Position numbers and translations under genes: made by a program
Shown: one piece after another, positions 17,594 through 26,673 of the stretch
Layout of the letters: each line of letters begins with the position of its first letter
How positions within the stretch are numbered: position 1 is the first letter of the stretch
Notes under the pieces: model-generated
What the model saw: only the letters and a program-made list of their open reading frames with translations
Told to the model about the DNA's origin: nothing
Databases searched by the model: none
Assembly: GCF_002135415.1 (NCBI RefSeq)
Contig: NZ_NEGJ01000002.1
Location: 124,001-188,000 of the forward strand
Direction: 5' to 3'
DNA from: Acinetobacter sp. ANC 3832
GTDB taxonomy: Bacteria > Pseudomonadota > Gammaproteobacteria > Pseudomonadales > Moraxellaceae
Length of the DNA: 64,000 bases

Positions 17594-19819
17594 ATGCCGA
17601 ATTCGACAGATTTAAGCCTTGCCATTTACCGTATACGCGTTGCGATACCTGTACATCTGTATGATTGTTTTGACTACAAACTCAGTGCTGAACAATATGC
17701 GCAAGCAGAAGTCGGTGCACGCGTTGCTGTCTCATTTGGACGCCAACATGTCACTGGAATTATTGTTGAAAAATTAGCACTGGGTGAACCAATTGATCCA
17801 CGTTTTCAACTGAAATTTATTACTGAATTATTAGATGATGAAGCTATCATCAATCCTCAAGTTTTAGCCTTACTTAAATGGTCTGCACAGTATTACCAAT
17901 TTCCGATTGGGGAAGTGATGCAAGCAGCTTTACCTACATTATTACGTCAGGGTAAACCCTATAATTTATTGGCGAGAATGTGGAAAGTTTTAGATTTACA
18001 TGCTGAAGAAAAAGTAAAACGTTCTGTTAAGCAACAAGATGCCTATAAAATTTTAAAGCTACATCCTCAAGGAACTTTAGAAAACATTTTAAATTTGAGT
18101 GGTATTGAAACAGCCACACTCAAAGCATTAGAAAAAAAAGAAATTATCCGACGTGATTTAGAAGAACAAAACTTTAAGGCAGAACCTGTTCAGTTGGCAC
18201 AAATGCCATTAACACCGAATGAAGATCAAAAGAAAGCCATTCAAACCATTTTAAAAGCACAAAAAAAATATCAGGCTTTTTTGTTAGATGGCTTAACAGG
18301 TAGCGGTAAAACAGAAGTGTATTTGCAAGTCATGCATGAAGTTTTAAAACAAGGCAAACAGGTTTTAGTTTTAGTACCTGAAATTGGTTTAACCCCCCAG
18401 ACCATTAGTCGTTTTCAATCACGCTTTCATTGTCATATTGCTTTATTACACTCAGGCTTAAATGACACAAAACGTTTTCAAGCTTGGCAACATGCGCAAA
18501 CGGGCAAAGCCTCTATTATTCTGGGAACACGTTCAGCCATTTATACCCCTCTGCCAAATTTAGGCTTGATTGTATTAGATGAAGAACATGATCTATCTTT
18601 TAAACAGCAAGAAGGTTTCCGTTACCATGCCCGTGATGTGGCACTGTATCGGGCACATTTAGAAAGTTGCCCGATTATTTTAGGCTCTGCCACACCAAGT
18701 ATTGAAAGCTATCATTTAGTTCAGCAAAACAAAATGACGAAGTTAGAGCTGAACCAACGTGCGGGCATAGCCCTCATGCCTAAAATGCATGTGATTGATC
18801 TAAAAATTGCCAAGAAAAAGCATGGACTCAGTGAACAACTGATTGATGAAATTGCAAAACGTTTAGAAAAAAAGGAACAGGTTTTAATTTTTCTCAATCG
18901 TCGTGGCTATGCCCCTGTTTTAATTTGTGAAAGTTGTGCGTGGCAAGCCAACTGTCCACACTGTGATGCTCATTTCACATTACATATGAAGCCCTATTCA
19001 CATTTACATTGCCATCATTGTGGGACAATTAATCGCTTACCTGATGCATGTCCGCAATGTAATCAACAAACACTGAAACCGATTGGTATGGGAACGGCTA
19101 AAGTTGAAGAAAGCCTGAATGAGCTTTTCCCCAACTTTCCTATATTGCGAGTCGATCGTGATTCCACCAGTCGTGTTGGCAGTTGGCAAAGAATTTACGA
19201 TCAAATTCAAAAAAGTGAACCAACTATTTTACTTGGCACACAAATGCTGGCAAAAGGACACCATTTTCCCTACGTCACATTGGTTGCCATTTTAGATGTT
19301 GATGCAGGCTTACTCAGTGTCGACTTTCGAGCCGCTGAGCGCACAGCGCAATTAATTGTCCAAGTTTCAGGCCGTTCTGGTCGTGGTGAGAAAAAAGGGG
19401 ATGTTTATCTACAAACCCTTCGCCCGGATCATCCCTTATTAAGTATTTTACTGGATAACGATTATCGCGCCTTTGCAAAACAAACCTTAAGTGATCGTAA
19501 ATTGGCGTTATTACCGCCTTGTCGTTATGCCATTTTAATTCGTTGTGAATCTAAAAGTCAGGAAGAAAATCAAAAGTTTTTGAATGAAATGTCGCAGCTT
19601 CTACGCCAACAATCTGAAGAAAACCTCATTGATATTTGGGGCCCTATTCCTGCCCCGATGGAACGTAAAGCAGGACGTTACCAAGCACATGTTGTTCTAC
19701 TATCTTTAGACCGTGCCAAAATGCATTTTTATATTCGCCAGTGGTGGCTACAACTTTTACATGCAAAACCGTCTCAGATGAAAGTCACCATTGATGTTGA
19801 TCCACAAGAATTAAATTAA
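17594..19819 (+). CDS. priA: Primosomal replication protein PriA
   Basis: A 741-residue DEXH helicase that reloads the replisome at repaired forks. The N-terminal DNA-binding domain (1-105) is followed by Walker A LDGLTGSGKTEVY (about 230), DEEH (about 325), a zinc-binding insert with CESCAWQANCPHC and CHHCG...CPQC (about 445-495), and helicase motifs through LGTQMLAKGHHFP and QVSGRSGR. All eight cysteines are present. It is divergent from gspF and followed by a terminator. It cooperates functionally with RecBCD, also in this window. Confidence 0.96.
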   Translation: MPNSTDLSLAIYRIRVAIPVHLYDCFDYKLSAEQYAQAEVGARVAVSFGRQHVTGIIVEKLALGEPIDPRFQLKFITELLDDEAIINPQVLALLKWSAQYYQFPIGEVMQAALPTLLRQGKPYNLLARMWKVLDLHAEEKVKRSVKQQDAYKILKLHPQGTLENILNLSGIETATLKALEKKEIIRRDLEEQNFKAEPVQLAQMPLTPNEDQKKAIQTILKAQKKYQAFLLDGLTGSGKTEVYLQVMHEVLKQGKQVLVLVPEIGLTPQTISRFQSRFHCHIALLHSGLNDTKRFQAWQHAQTGKASIILGTRSAIYTPLPNLGLIVLDEEHDLSFKQQEGFRYHARDVALYRAHLESCPIILGSATPSIESYHLVQQNKMTKLELNQRAGIALMPKMHVIDLKIAKKKHGLSEQLIDEIAKRLEKKEQVLIFLNRRGYAPVLICESCAWQANCPHCDAHFTLHMKPYSHLHCHHCGTINRLPDACPQCNQQTLKPIGMGTAKVEESLNELFPNFPILRVDRDSTSRVGSWQRIYDQIQKSEPTILLGTQMLAKGHHFPYVTLVAILDVDAGLLSVDFRAAERTAQLIVQVSGRSGRGEKKGDVYLQTLRPDHPLLSILLDNDYRAFAKQTLSDRKLALLPPCRYAILIRCESKSQEENQKFLNEMSQLLRQQSEENLIDIWGPIPAPMERKAGRYQAHVVLLSLDRAKMHFYIRQWWLQLLHAKPSQMKVTIDVDPQELN

Positions 19820-19845
19820 ATCCCTCAAACAGCTTAGCAAGGTAT

Positions 19846-19875
19846 CTCTCCTTTTTCTAAAGAGGAGAGTTTTTT
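19846..19875 (+). terminator. Terminator after priA
   Basis: CTCTCC(TTT) pairs with (AAAGA)GGAGAG, followed by six T. Confidence 0.7.
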
Positions 19876-20012
19876 AAACATATTCATCTTCAAAATTATC
19901 CTCCTCTTTAAAAAGATAAAATCAAAGTTAACTTAATATAAATAATACTGAGCATTTCAGGTTTTTCACGTTACAATTTCTGAAAATCACAAATAACGCT
20001 TAGGACAAGTGA

Positions 20013-21905
20013 ATGTCACTATTACTGGAAATCACCATTTTTTTAGGTGCAGTGTTGCTAATTGTGCCACTGGGTAAAAAATTGGGAATTGCTACAGTTT
20101 TAGGCTATCTATTTACAGGTATTCTACTCGGTCCAAATGTTTTAAATATTGTAAGAGATACCCATGCAATTGCCGAATTGGCTGAGTTTGGTGTGATTCT
20201 ACTGATGTTTTTAATTGGATTAGAATTACGTCCACAACGTCTGTGGGAAATGCGTCAATCTATCTTTGTGATGGGAACTTTACAAGTCGTAGTTACTGGT
20301 ATTGTTTTAATGGGAACAGTGTTTTTATTGTTCCAACAATCTCTCTCTGCTAGCTTCGTGATTGGTTTTGCCTTAGCACTTTCCTCCACTGCTTTCGTTT
20401 TACAACTACTTTCTGAAAAACAACAACTCAATACTACGCATGGTCAGCAATCATTTTCGATTCTACTGTTCCAAGATATTGCGGCGATTCCGTTATTGGC
20501 AATCATTCCGGTCTTAGCAGGTGGTAGCTCTACACATCATGGCATTGCATATTTTGCAGCAATCATTGCCACATTTACGGGTTTATTTCTGCTCAGTCGC
20601 TATGTGATGCGACCTTTTTTCCGCTTTGTCGCAACCAGTGGCGCATCTGAACTGGTTACTGCTGTTGGATTATTTATTGTCATTGGTGTGGTTTTACTCA
20701 TGGATACTCTGAGCATTAGCACCACACTGGGCGCATTTTTAACAGGGGTACTACTCGCAGATTCTGAATTTCGCCACGAACTTGAAGCCAGTATTGCCCC
20801 CTTTAAAGGCTTGTTACTCGGTCTATTTTTCATGACTGTAGGCATGACCACTCAACTGTCTTTGATTGTGGATATGCCCTTATTGATTATTGGTGGCGCG
20901 GTTCTTTTAATTTTGATCAAAATGCTCACCATGACTGCTATTGCCCGCTATAAAAAATATAGTTGGAGCAATAGTTTAATGATTGCAACATGTCTAGCTC
21001 AGGGGGGGGAGTTTGCCTTTGTGGTCTTAAATGTTGCAAAAAGTGAAAAAGTGCTGACTGAGGCGATTACCGAACCTGTTACTTTAATTGTCACCATCTC
21101 CATGGTACTCACACCTATGGTCTTTTGGCTTGCATCGACATGGATTCTGCCTTTATTTAATAAAAATTCAGAACCTGAATATGATGAAATTCCAAATGAA
21201 CATCCACCACTCATCATTGCAGGTTTTGGTCGTGTTGGACAAATTGTGGCGCGTTTAGCGCATATGCAACACTTCCCTTTCACTGCCATTGATAACAACC
21301 TACAACGCATCGACTTTGTTCGACGCTATGGCGGTAAACTTTATTATGGCGATGTCACACTGCCAGATTTATTGCGTGCCGCAGGTATTGAACAAGCCAA
21401 AGTTTTTGTACTCGCGATTGACGATGTCGAAGCATCGATGAATGTCGCACGACATATTCGCCTCAATTATCCAAAACTGAGTTTATTGGTTCGTGCGCGT
21501 GATCGTTATCATATGCATCTATTACGAGATTTAGGCGTCCAACACATTTGGCGTGAAACTTATTTAACGTCATTGGGTATGGCTTATCGTACCCTGTGTG
21601 AACTTGGTATTGAGAAGAGTAAGGCTTACGATAGTATTGAAATATTTAGAAATTACGATGAAGAATTATTGTCTCGCCAACAACGGGTTTATACAGATGA
21701 ACAAAAGGTTTTCGAAACCTATCGAAACTTTTTAGCAGAACTCGAACATCTGTTTGAAAGCGATGCCAAACTTTCAGATGAAGATACGGATACAGATCAG
21801 TATCAAGATGTTCAAAATCTTGATGAATCAGGTCTTGAACGCCCCACAATTTTTAACACTCAAAATGATCGAATTAATGTGACACGAGATGAACAAAATC
21901 AATGA
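20013..21905 (+). CDS. Kef-type K+/H+ antiporter (CPA2) with TrkA-N domain
   Basis: A 630-residue KefB/KefC-type transporter. Residues 1-385 are a CPA2 exchanger with about 12 helices (GYLFTGILLGPN, LMFLIGLELRP, FALALSSTAFVLQLL, FQDIAAIPLL, GAFLTGVLLADSEF). Residues about 400-520 are a Rossmann RCK/TrkA-N domain (IIAGFGRVGQIVARLA, AIDNN, YYGDVTLPDLL). The tail (after 560) is acidic and probably disordered. Such proteins release K+ under electrophile stress, gated by glutathione adducts; whether it is KefB or KefC cannot be decided. It carries an eight-G run in the coding sequence near 21002. Confidence 0.88.
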   Translation: MSLLLEITIFLGAVLLIVPLGKKLGIATVLGYLFTGILLGPNVLNIVRDTHAIAELAEFGVILLMFLIGLELRPQRLWEMRQSIFVMGTLQVVVTGIVLMGTVFLLFQQSLSASFVIGFALALSSTAFVLQLLSEKQQLNTTHGQQSFSILLFQDIAAIPLLAIIPVLAGGSSTHHGIAYFAAIIATFTGLFLLSRYVMRPFFRFVATSGASELVTAVGLFIVIGVVLLMDTLSISTTLGAFLTGVLLADSEFRHELEASIAPFKGLLLGLFFMTVGMTTQLSLIVDMPLLIIGGAVLLILIKMLTMTAIARYKKYSWSNSLMIATCLAQGGEFAFVVLNVAKSEKVLTEAITEPVTLIVTISMVLTPMVFWLASTWILPLFNKNSEPEYDEIPNEHPPLIIAGFGRVGQIVARLAHMQHFPFTAIDNNLQRIDFVRRYGGKLYYGDVTLPDLLRAAGIEQAKVFVLAIDDVEASMNVARHIRLNYPKLSLLVRARDRYHMHLLRDLGVQHIWRETYLTSLGMAYRTLCELGIEKSKAYDSIEIFRNYDEELLSRQQRVYTDEQKVFETYRNFLAELEHLFESDAKLSDEDTDTDQYQDVQNLDESGLERPTIFNTQNDRINVTRDEQNQ

Positions 21906-21976
21906 GTGCTTTATAATACAAAGCAACTTGTGATTTGCAATATTGCCACCATCTAAGCAGGGATTTGGAGAATTTT

Positions 21977-22852
21977 ATGTCTGATTTACGTCAACGATTT
22001 TATATTGAAGATAGCCCTGTTCGTGGAGAAGTTGTTCATCTAGAAGAGGCTTTACAAACCATTCTTGCACAACGTGATTATGCCCCTGCTGTACAAATTT
22101 TATTGGGTGAAATGCTCAGCGCAACCGCTTTATTGGCCAGTACTTTAAAAATTAAAGGACGCATCAGCTTACAAATTCAAGCTGAAGGATCATTAAAATG
22201 GGCGATGGCTGAATGTAACCATTTAGGTCAAGTTCGTGCATTGGCAGATTATGAAGAAGATTCACGTTTTAGCCATGCTGAAAATAGCAGTACGGTATTG
22301 TCATCTTTAATCAAACCCGTATTATTTATTAACATTGAACCTGAACATGGTGAGCGTTACCAAGGTATTGTTCCTTTAGACAAACCGAATCTTGCTGGTT
22401 GTTTAATGCAATATTATGATTTATCTGCACAAATTCCAACACGTATTGTTCTTGCAAGTACAGCAAAAAGCTCAGGTGGCTTACTGGTTCAATTATTACC
22501 ACGTAATAATGAAGAAGAACAACAATTGGTCGATGAAGACATTTGGCCACGTTTAACTGTATTAACAGAAACATTAAAAGCCGATGAATTGACCCAATTG
22601 GATGCTCAAGAAATCCTTTATCGTCTCTATAACGAAGAAGAAGTTCGCTTACCTGAAGTTGAGCAACTTCACTTTGGTTGCACTTGTTCTAGAGAACGTT
22701 GTACCAATGCTTTACAGCAAATTGGTATTGATGCCGTTCGTGAAACCTTAGAAGTGCAAAATCCAATTGAAATGGATTGTCAGTTCTGCAACAGCAAATA
22801 CACCTTTACTGCTGAAGAAGCTTTAAGTTTATTTGGGGAACATTTAAGTTAA
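21977..22852 (+). CDS. hslO: Redox-regulated chaperone Hsp33
   Basis: A 291-residue Hsp33 holdase, activated by oxidation and release of zinc. The N-terminal domain starts with RQRFYIEDSPVRGEVVHLEE; the C-terminal zinc switch has CTC (in HFGCTCSRERC) and CQFC in the CxC...CxxC arrangement. The longest frame begins at 21935, but GGAG lies 6 bases before the ATG at 21977, so I start there. A terminator follows. In this window it joins CbpA as a stress chaperone, though the genes are separate units. Confidence 0.95.
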   Translation: MSDLRQRFYIEDSPVRGEVVHLEEALQTILAQRDYAPAVQILLGEMLSATALLASTLKIKGRISLQIQAEGSLKWAMAECNHLGQVRALADYEEDSRFSHAENSSTVLSSLIKPVLFINIEPEHGERYQGIVPLDKPNLAGCLMQYYDLSAQIPTRIVLASTAKSSGGLLVQLLPRNNEEEQQLVDEDIWPRLTVLTETLKADELTQLDAQEILYRLYNEEEVRLPEVEQLHFGCTCSRERCTNALQQIGIDAVRETLEVQNPIEMDCQFCNSKYTFTAEEALSLFGEHLS

Positions 22853-22907
22853 TCTAAACAATGGCTTATTTTAATTTATAAGCAAATAAAAGATTGATTT
22901 TTATCCT

Positions 22908-22939
22908 AAAAAGAGTGAACCTAGATTCACTCTTTTTTT
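22908..22939 (+). terminator. Terminator after hslO
   Basis: AAAAAGAGTGAA / TTCACTCTTTTTTT hairpin with loop CCTAGA. Confidence 0.85.
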
Positions 22940-22970
22940 CAATTCGTATAATGACAATTAGGAAATAACA

Positions 22971-23417
22971 ATGAAAAGGATTTTGGCGACTCTTATACTT
23001 TCTACGATGATGACATCTAGTTTTGCCGCTGACTTCGCTGGAAAATGGAAAACTGTTGATGATAAAACTGGATTTTCACGTGGGGATGTTCTGGTAACTA
23101 AAAATAATGATGGAACCTACTCAGGAAAAATTATTGCAATTCGCCCATTACCAGATAAACCATTGGTAGAGACATGTGAAAAATGCAAAGGCGCACTTAA
23201 GAATAAACCCTATGTCGGTTTAGAAATTGTCAGTGGTTTTAAACAAAATCCAAAATCAGAAAATGAATATACAGATGGTCGTGTACTTGACCCTCTCTCA
23301 GGCAATGTTTACAACGGTAAAGTAAAAATCAATGCGAAAGGTACTCGTTTAACGATGCGTGGTTATATTGGGATTTCTGCCCTTGGTCGATCTGCAACGT
23401 GGATTCGTTACGATTAA
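22971..23417 (+). CDS. DUF2147-family periplasmic protein
   Basis: A 148-residue protein with a clear signal peptide (MKRILATLILSTMMTSSFAA, cleavage near residue 20) and a DUF2147 domain: FAGKWKTVDDKTG, a GKIIAIRPLP strand, the CEKCKG pair of cysteines, LDPLSGNVYNGKVKIN, and the C-terminal RGYIGISALGRSATWIR. The family is a small lipocalin-like beta barrel with unknown ligand. The short hslO-gene gap contains a terminator, so it has its own promoter. A strong terminator follows. Function unknown. Confidence 0.88.
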   Translation: MKRILATLILSTMMTSSFAADFAGKWKTVDDKTGFSRGDVLVTKNNDGTYSGKIIAIRPLPDKPLVETCEKCKGALKNKPYVGLEIVSGFKQNPKSENEYTDGRVLDPLSGNVYNGKVKINAKGTRLTMRGYIGISALGRSATWIRYD

Positions 23418-23442
23418 TCATTCTTCCAATATGATAAAATAT

Positions 23443-23466
23443 AAAAAAGCGCTTCGGCGCTTTTTT
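23443..23466. terminator. Terminator after the DUF2147 gene
   Basis: AAAAAAGCGC TTCG GCGCTTTTTT, a perfect hairpin with a stable UUCG tetraloop. Confidence 0.92.
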
Positions 23467-23614
23467 ATTTTCAATTCTAATAATGAGACTGAATGCTCAA
23501 CAATCTCACTATAGATACTCTTAACTCTCGATCACATCTGAATTAAATAAAAATTGAAACAATATCAACACCAATAAAAACTATGAAATTTTCTAAAAAT
23601 AGCTTAATAATGAA

Positions 23615-23633
23615 ACAAATGAAGATCATTTGT
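23615..23633 (+). promoter_or_regulatory. Perfect inverted repeat just upstream of cbpA
   Basis: ACAAATGA-AGA-TCATTTGT is an exact 8+3+8 inverted repeat that ends 11 bases before the cbpA ATG, where no good ribosome-binding site is visible. It may be an operator or a 5' RNA hairpin controlling cbpA translation. This is inference from symmetry and position. Confidence 0.45.
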
Positions 23634-23644
23634 GACCTTAAATT

Positions 23645-24610
23645 ATGGCAAAAAATTATTATGAAGAGCTCGGCGTTGCTCGTGAAGCAACACCCGAAGA
23701 AATTAAAAAATCCTACCGTAAATTAGCACGCAAATATCATCCTGATATCAGTAAAGAAGCTGATGCTGAAACTAAAATGCAAGCCATTAATGTTGCCTAT
23801 GACACATTAAGCAATCCTGAAAAAAAGAAAGAATACGACTTTGAACTTGATCATCCTCAAGGCTTTTCAGGATTTAACCAACAAGCAGGTCAAGGTGGCT
23901 TTGACGGTGCTCAATTTTACCGCCAAGGCGATGCTCAAGGTGGTTCAGACTTTAGTGGCTTTGAAGATTTATTTGGACGTTTTGGTGGTGGATTCGGTGG
24001 TGGTCAGTCTCAAGATTTTGGGCAACGTAATTCAAGACAGCAACGAAGTTATAAAGGGGAAGATCAACATGCAAGCATAGAAGTTGATGTCGATATTGCT
24101 TATGAAGGTTCAACTCAAAATATTACGCTACAAATTCCAACTTATAATGCTTATGGCGAACCTGAAGTTCAACGTAAAACTTTGCAGGTCAAAATCCCGA
24201 AAGGTATGAAAGAAGGTCAGCAAATCCGACTTTCTAAACAAGGGCAAGCAGGCATCAATGGGGGTGAAAATGGCGATCTTTATATTGAGATTCACTATAA
24301 AGATACCGACACCATTCGCGTTGAAGGTGCTGACGTTTATTACACCGTCAATATTGCCCCATGGGAATCTGCTTTGGGTCAAAGCATCGAAGTCACCACA
24401 CCTGCGGGTAAAGTTAAAGTCAATATTCCTAAAAATGCCAAAAATGGACAGCAATTACGTCTCAAAGATAAAGGCATTCCAAGTAAAACCCCAGGTCATC
24501 TTTACCTCGTACTTAATATTGTATTCCCTGCTGCTCAAACTGAAGCAGAACAACAAGCTTATCAAAATCTTGCAGATACTTTTGCCGAATTCGACCCTCG
24601 CGCATCTTAA
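23645..24610 (+). CDS. cbpA: Curved DNA-binding protein CbpA (DnaJ-type co-chaperone)
   Basis: A 321-residue class B J-protein. Residues 1-70 are the J domain with the HPD motif (KYHPDIS). Residues about 75-135 are Gly/Phe-rich, with GGGFGGGQ. Two CTD beta domains follow (from about 145), without the zinc-finger of DnaJ. CbpA stimulates DnaK and binds curved DNA in E. coli. It is followed, after 12 bases, by the modulator cbpM, which confirms the assignment. The start lacks a good ribosome-binding site but lies next to an inverted repeat. Confidence 0.94.
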   Translation: MAKNYYEELGVAREATPEEIKKSYRKLARKYHPDISKEADAETKMQAINVAYDTLSNPEKKKEYDFELDHPQGFSGFNQQAGQGGFDGAQFYRQGDAQGGSDFSGFEDLFGRFGGGFGGGQSQDFGQRNSRQQRSYKGEDQHASIEVDVDIAYEGSTQNITLQIPTYNAYGEPEVQRKTLQVKIPKGMKEGQQIRLSKQGQAGINGGENGDLYIEIHYKDTDTIRVEGADVYYTVNIAPWESALGQSIEVTTPAGKVKVNIPKNAKNGQQLRLKDKGIPSKTPGHLYLVLNIVFPAAQTEAEQQAYQNLADTFAEFDPRAS

Positions 24611-24622
24611 AGGAGCATACTC

Positions 24623-24955
24623 ATGACCACCATACATTATCGTGAAATTGTTTATGATGGATTCCATGATGTTGAAATTGTGGATGAAAGTCGTAGTTTC
24701 GACCTCAATCATTTTTCCGAAGCTTGTGGACAACCTCCTGAATGGGTTCTACAACTTTTAGAATACGAAATCTTACCTGCTCGCCCCGAAGAACGAATTC
24801 ACCAATTTTTTGGAGAAGATATTTCACGAGCTCGTCGTGCATATCGCTTACAACGTGATTTCGAAGCCAGCCTTTCTGCTGTTGCCATGATGATGGATTT
24901 AATTGACGAAGTTCAACAACTCCGCAAACAAGTACGACACAGTCACTTTGAATAA
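24623..24955 (+). CDS. cbpM: Chaperone modulator CbpM
   Basis: A 110-residue protein with a MerR-like helix-turn-helix pattern (FSEACGQPPEWVLQLLEYEIL) and a helical C-terminus ending EVQQLRKQVRHSH. In E. coli CbpM binds the CbpA J domain and blocks both DnaK stimulation and DNA binding. It has GGAG at good spacing and lies 12 bases after cbpA, so the two are translationally linked. Length matches the family. The partner gene is the decisive evidence. Confidence 0.9.
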   Translation: MTTIHYREIVYDGFHDVEIVDESRSFDLNHFSEACGQPPEWVLQLLEYEILPARPEERIHQFFGEDISRARRAYRLQRDFEASLSAVAMMMDLIDEVQQLRKQVRHSHFE

Positions 24956-25061
24956 ATATTATTCGCAACTTTTTGTTAAATCACATGACAGGGGCTTCAA
25001 TTACCTGTCATGATGATCGTTTTCTATTCAACTTTAACATTGTAAAAGGTGTCAAAAATTT

Positions 25062-25325
25062 ATGAATATTAAGGTAATGAACAAAAAGATTAAGAATATG
25101 TTTCCAGAATACTGCGAATTAATGACGCTCTTGAAACAAGAAAACCCGCATTTTTCTAAAATGCTTGAAGAACATGATGCATTAGACCGTGAAATTACCC
25201 AACTCGAACTTAATCCAGTGAATCTGATTAATGATGATATTGAAAAATTAAAACGGAAAAAACTCAAATACAAAGATGAGCTTTATCAGATTCTTAAACG
25301 AACCGAACAAGAAAATTTAAAATAA
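25062..25325 (+). CDS. YdcH/DUF465-family small coiled-coil protein
   Basis: An 87-residue charged, all-helical protein matching the YdcH/DUF465 family: MFPEYCELMTLLKQENPHFSKMLEEHDALDREI (short pieces) and KLKRKKLKYKDELYQILKR. The family is a two-helix hairpin of unknown function. An alternative ATG at 25077 is possible. Upstream, 24983-25011 holds a CATGACAGG/CCTGTCATG hairpin without a clear T-run. The gene converges with corA with only 9 bases between the stop codons, so transcripts must overlap. Confidence 0.85.
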   Translation: MNIKVMNKKIKNMFPEYCELMTLLKQENPHFSKMLEEHDALDREITQLELNPVNLINDDIEKLKRKKLKYKDELYQILKRTEQENLK

Positions 25326-25334
25326 GCCAAATGA

Positions 25335-26558
25335 TTATTTGAATTTAGTCATTTTCTCGACTTCTTTCATGGTTTGTTTAATCGGTTCATAGTCCAAGAA
25401 CCAAAATAAATTGACGTGTTGATCTTTATGTTGCTGTGCCAACATATCGATCACACTTCGTTCACCACGCCCGACTAAATGACGACGATAAAAATAAATC
25501 ATCAATAATAAAGTACATACCAACATCACAATGAGCATAATCCAAAAGCCCACTGGATTTTTTAAGCCTGGAATAAACTCAAAATTCATCCCATAAACAC
25601 CAGTCAGTAATGTTAGTGGCGCAAAAACAGCGGTTAATATCGCCAAGATGCGCATATTTTCATTGGTTTGGTTTGCCACTGCAGAAAAATGTAAATCAAT
25701 TGCAGATTGAATTGCACTAGCTAAACGGGTGGTGTATTTCTGAATCCGCTCCACATGACTAACCAAATCATCTACTCGAACCAATGTGATATCTTGCTTC
25801 TCTGTGCGTTTCTTACCTTTTAGATGTGCATAATTTTCAACAATTTCATCTCGAAACTCTTGTAAGGCATCAATTTGTTCTTCACATAGATTTTCAATTT
25901 GCTGAAATGCCATATTTTCTTGAAAAAGTTGATGCCATTTTTCAAAACGTCGATTGCCTTGCAATAACTCTTGTTGCCAAAATTCTACACGGCGACTGAG
26001 TGGATTTCTTAAATCAAGATAGCCATCAATCATGGTATTTAAGAGTCTTAATGCTAAATCTATAGGTGTAGTCGGTAACTTTCTTGGTTTATTTTGCTCG
26101 TCGATACCTTTATTCATAATATTCGTTATACGAGATAGATAATTTTCAATCGCATGATTGCCTTGTTCTCTCACCGTAATCAATACTTGAGAGGTAAAAA
26201 TAAAACTCACTGGGGAGGTTGCTAAGCCAAAGACACTCTCATGTTTTTCAACAGCATTTTCACCGCTATAAATTTTGTCATCTGGTGTAATTAATTTACG
26301 AAAAATAAGCAAATCATATTCATCCATGGTATCAAAAGCACAAGGATGTTCCAGATTTAAAATATCTTTAATATGGTATTCATTCAGAAATAATTGGCTT
26401 TGTTTTAATATATCTTGTTGCCATTGTTCAGAGTGATTTACAACATCTTCACGAGTGCAGTCAATCCACATAAATTGTTGTTCTTGGTCATGTGTAGGCT
26501 CCTTTTGAACACAGATATATTGTTCATCAGGATGTTGAAAAAAATAAAATGTTTGCAT
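25335..26558 (-). CDS. corA: CorA-family magnesium/divalent cation transporter
   Basis: A 407-residue CorA-like channel. The long cytoplasmic domain (1-340) has the helices that form the funnel; two C-terminal transmembrane helices follow, the first ending with the signature YGMNFEFIPG and the second ending just before FYRRHLVGRGER. The GMN motif makes it a CorA-type Mg2+ channel; ZntB-type Zn2+ transport cannot be ruled out. The pnp terminator lies upstream, so it has its own promoter. It converges closely with the YdcH-family gene. Confidence 0.88.
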   Translation of the reverse strand: MQTFYFFQHPDEQYICVQKEPTHDQEQQFMWIDCTREDVVNHSEQWQQDILKQSQLFLNEYHIKDILNLEHPCAFDTMDEYDLLIFRKLITPDDKIYSGENAVEKHESVFGLATSPVSFIFTSQVLITVREQGNHAIENYLSRITNIMNKGIDEQNKPRKLPTTPIDLALRLLNTMIDGYLDLRNPLSRRVEFWQQELLQGNRRFEKWHQLFQENMAFQQIENLCEEQIDALQEFRDEIVENYAHLKGKKRTEKQDITLVRVDDLVSHVERIQKYTTRLASAIQSAIDLHFSAVANQTNENMRILAILTAVFAPLTLLTGVYGMNFEFIPGLKNPVGFWIMLIVMLVCTLLLMIYFYRRHLVGRGERSVIDMLAQQHKDQHVNLFWFLDYEPIKQTMKEVEKMTKFK

Positions 26559-26600
26559 AGTGATTATTATGGTCTTGGCTCATGCTTTGCATAATGCCAT

Positions 26601-26653
26601 AAAAAAAGCCCTGAGCAAGCCAAAGTCATTACTTTGGCAAAGCTCAAGGCTAA
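26601..26653 (-). terminator. Double-stem terminator of pnp
   Basis: An outer stem (AGCCTTGAGC with GCTCAGGGCT) encloses an inner perfect stem (GCCAAAGT/ACTTTGGC), followed by seven T on the minus strand. It starts 20 bases past the pnp stop. A T-run also exists on the other side. Confidence 0.85.
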
Positions 26654-26673
26654 TTTTTTAACCAGAAGAATGA

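Noticed and set aside
21935..21976. Longer N-terminus for Hsp33
   Set aside because: The upstream start is TTG without a ribosome-binding site; GGAG is just before the ATG at 21977 and family proteins start there.
24258..24626. Open frame inside cbpA
   Set aside because: Lies in a different frame within a well-supported gene; shadow of cbpA.
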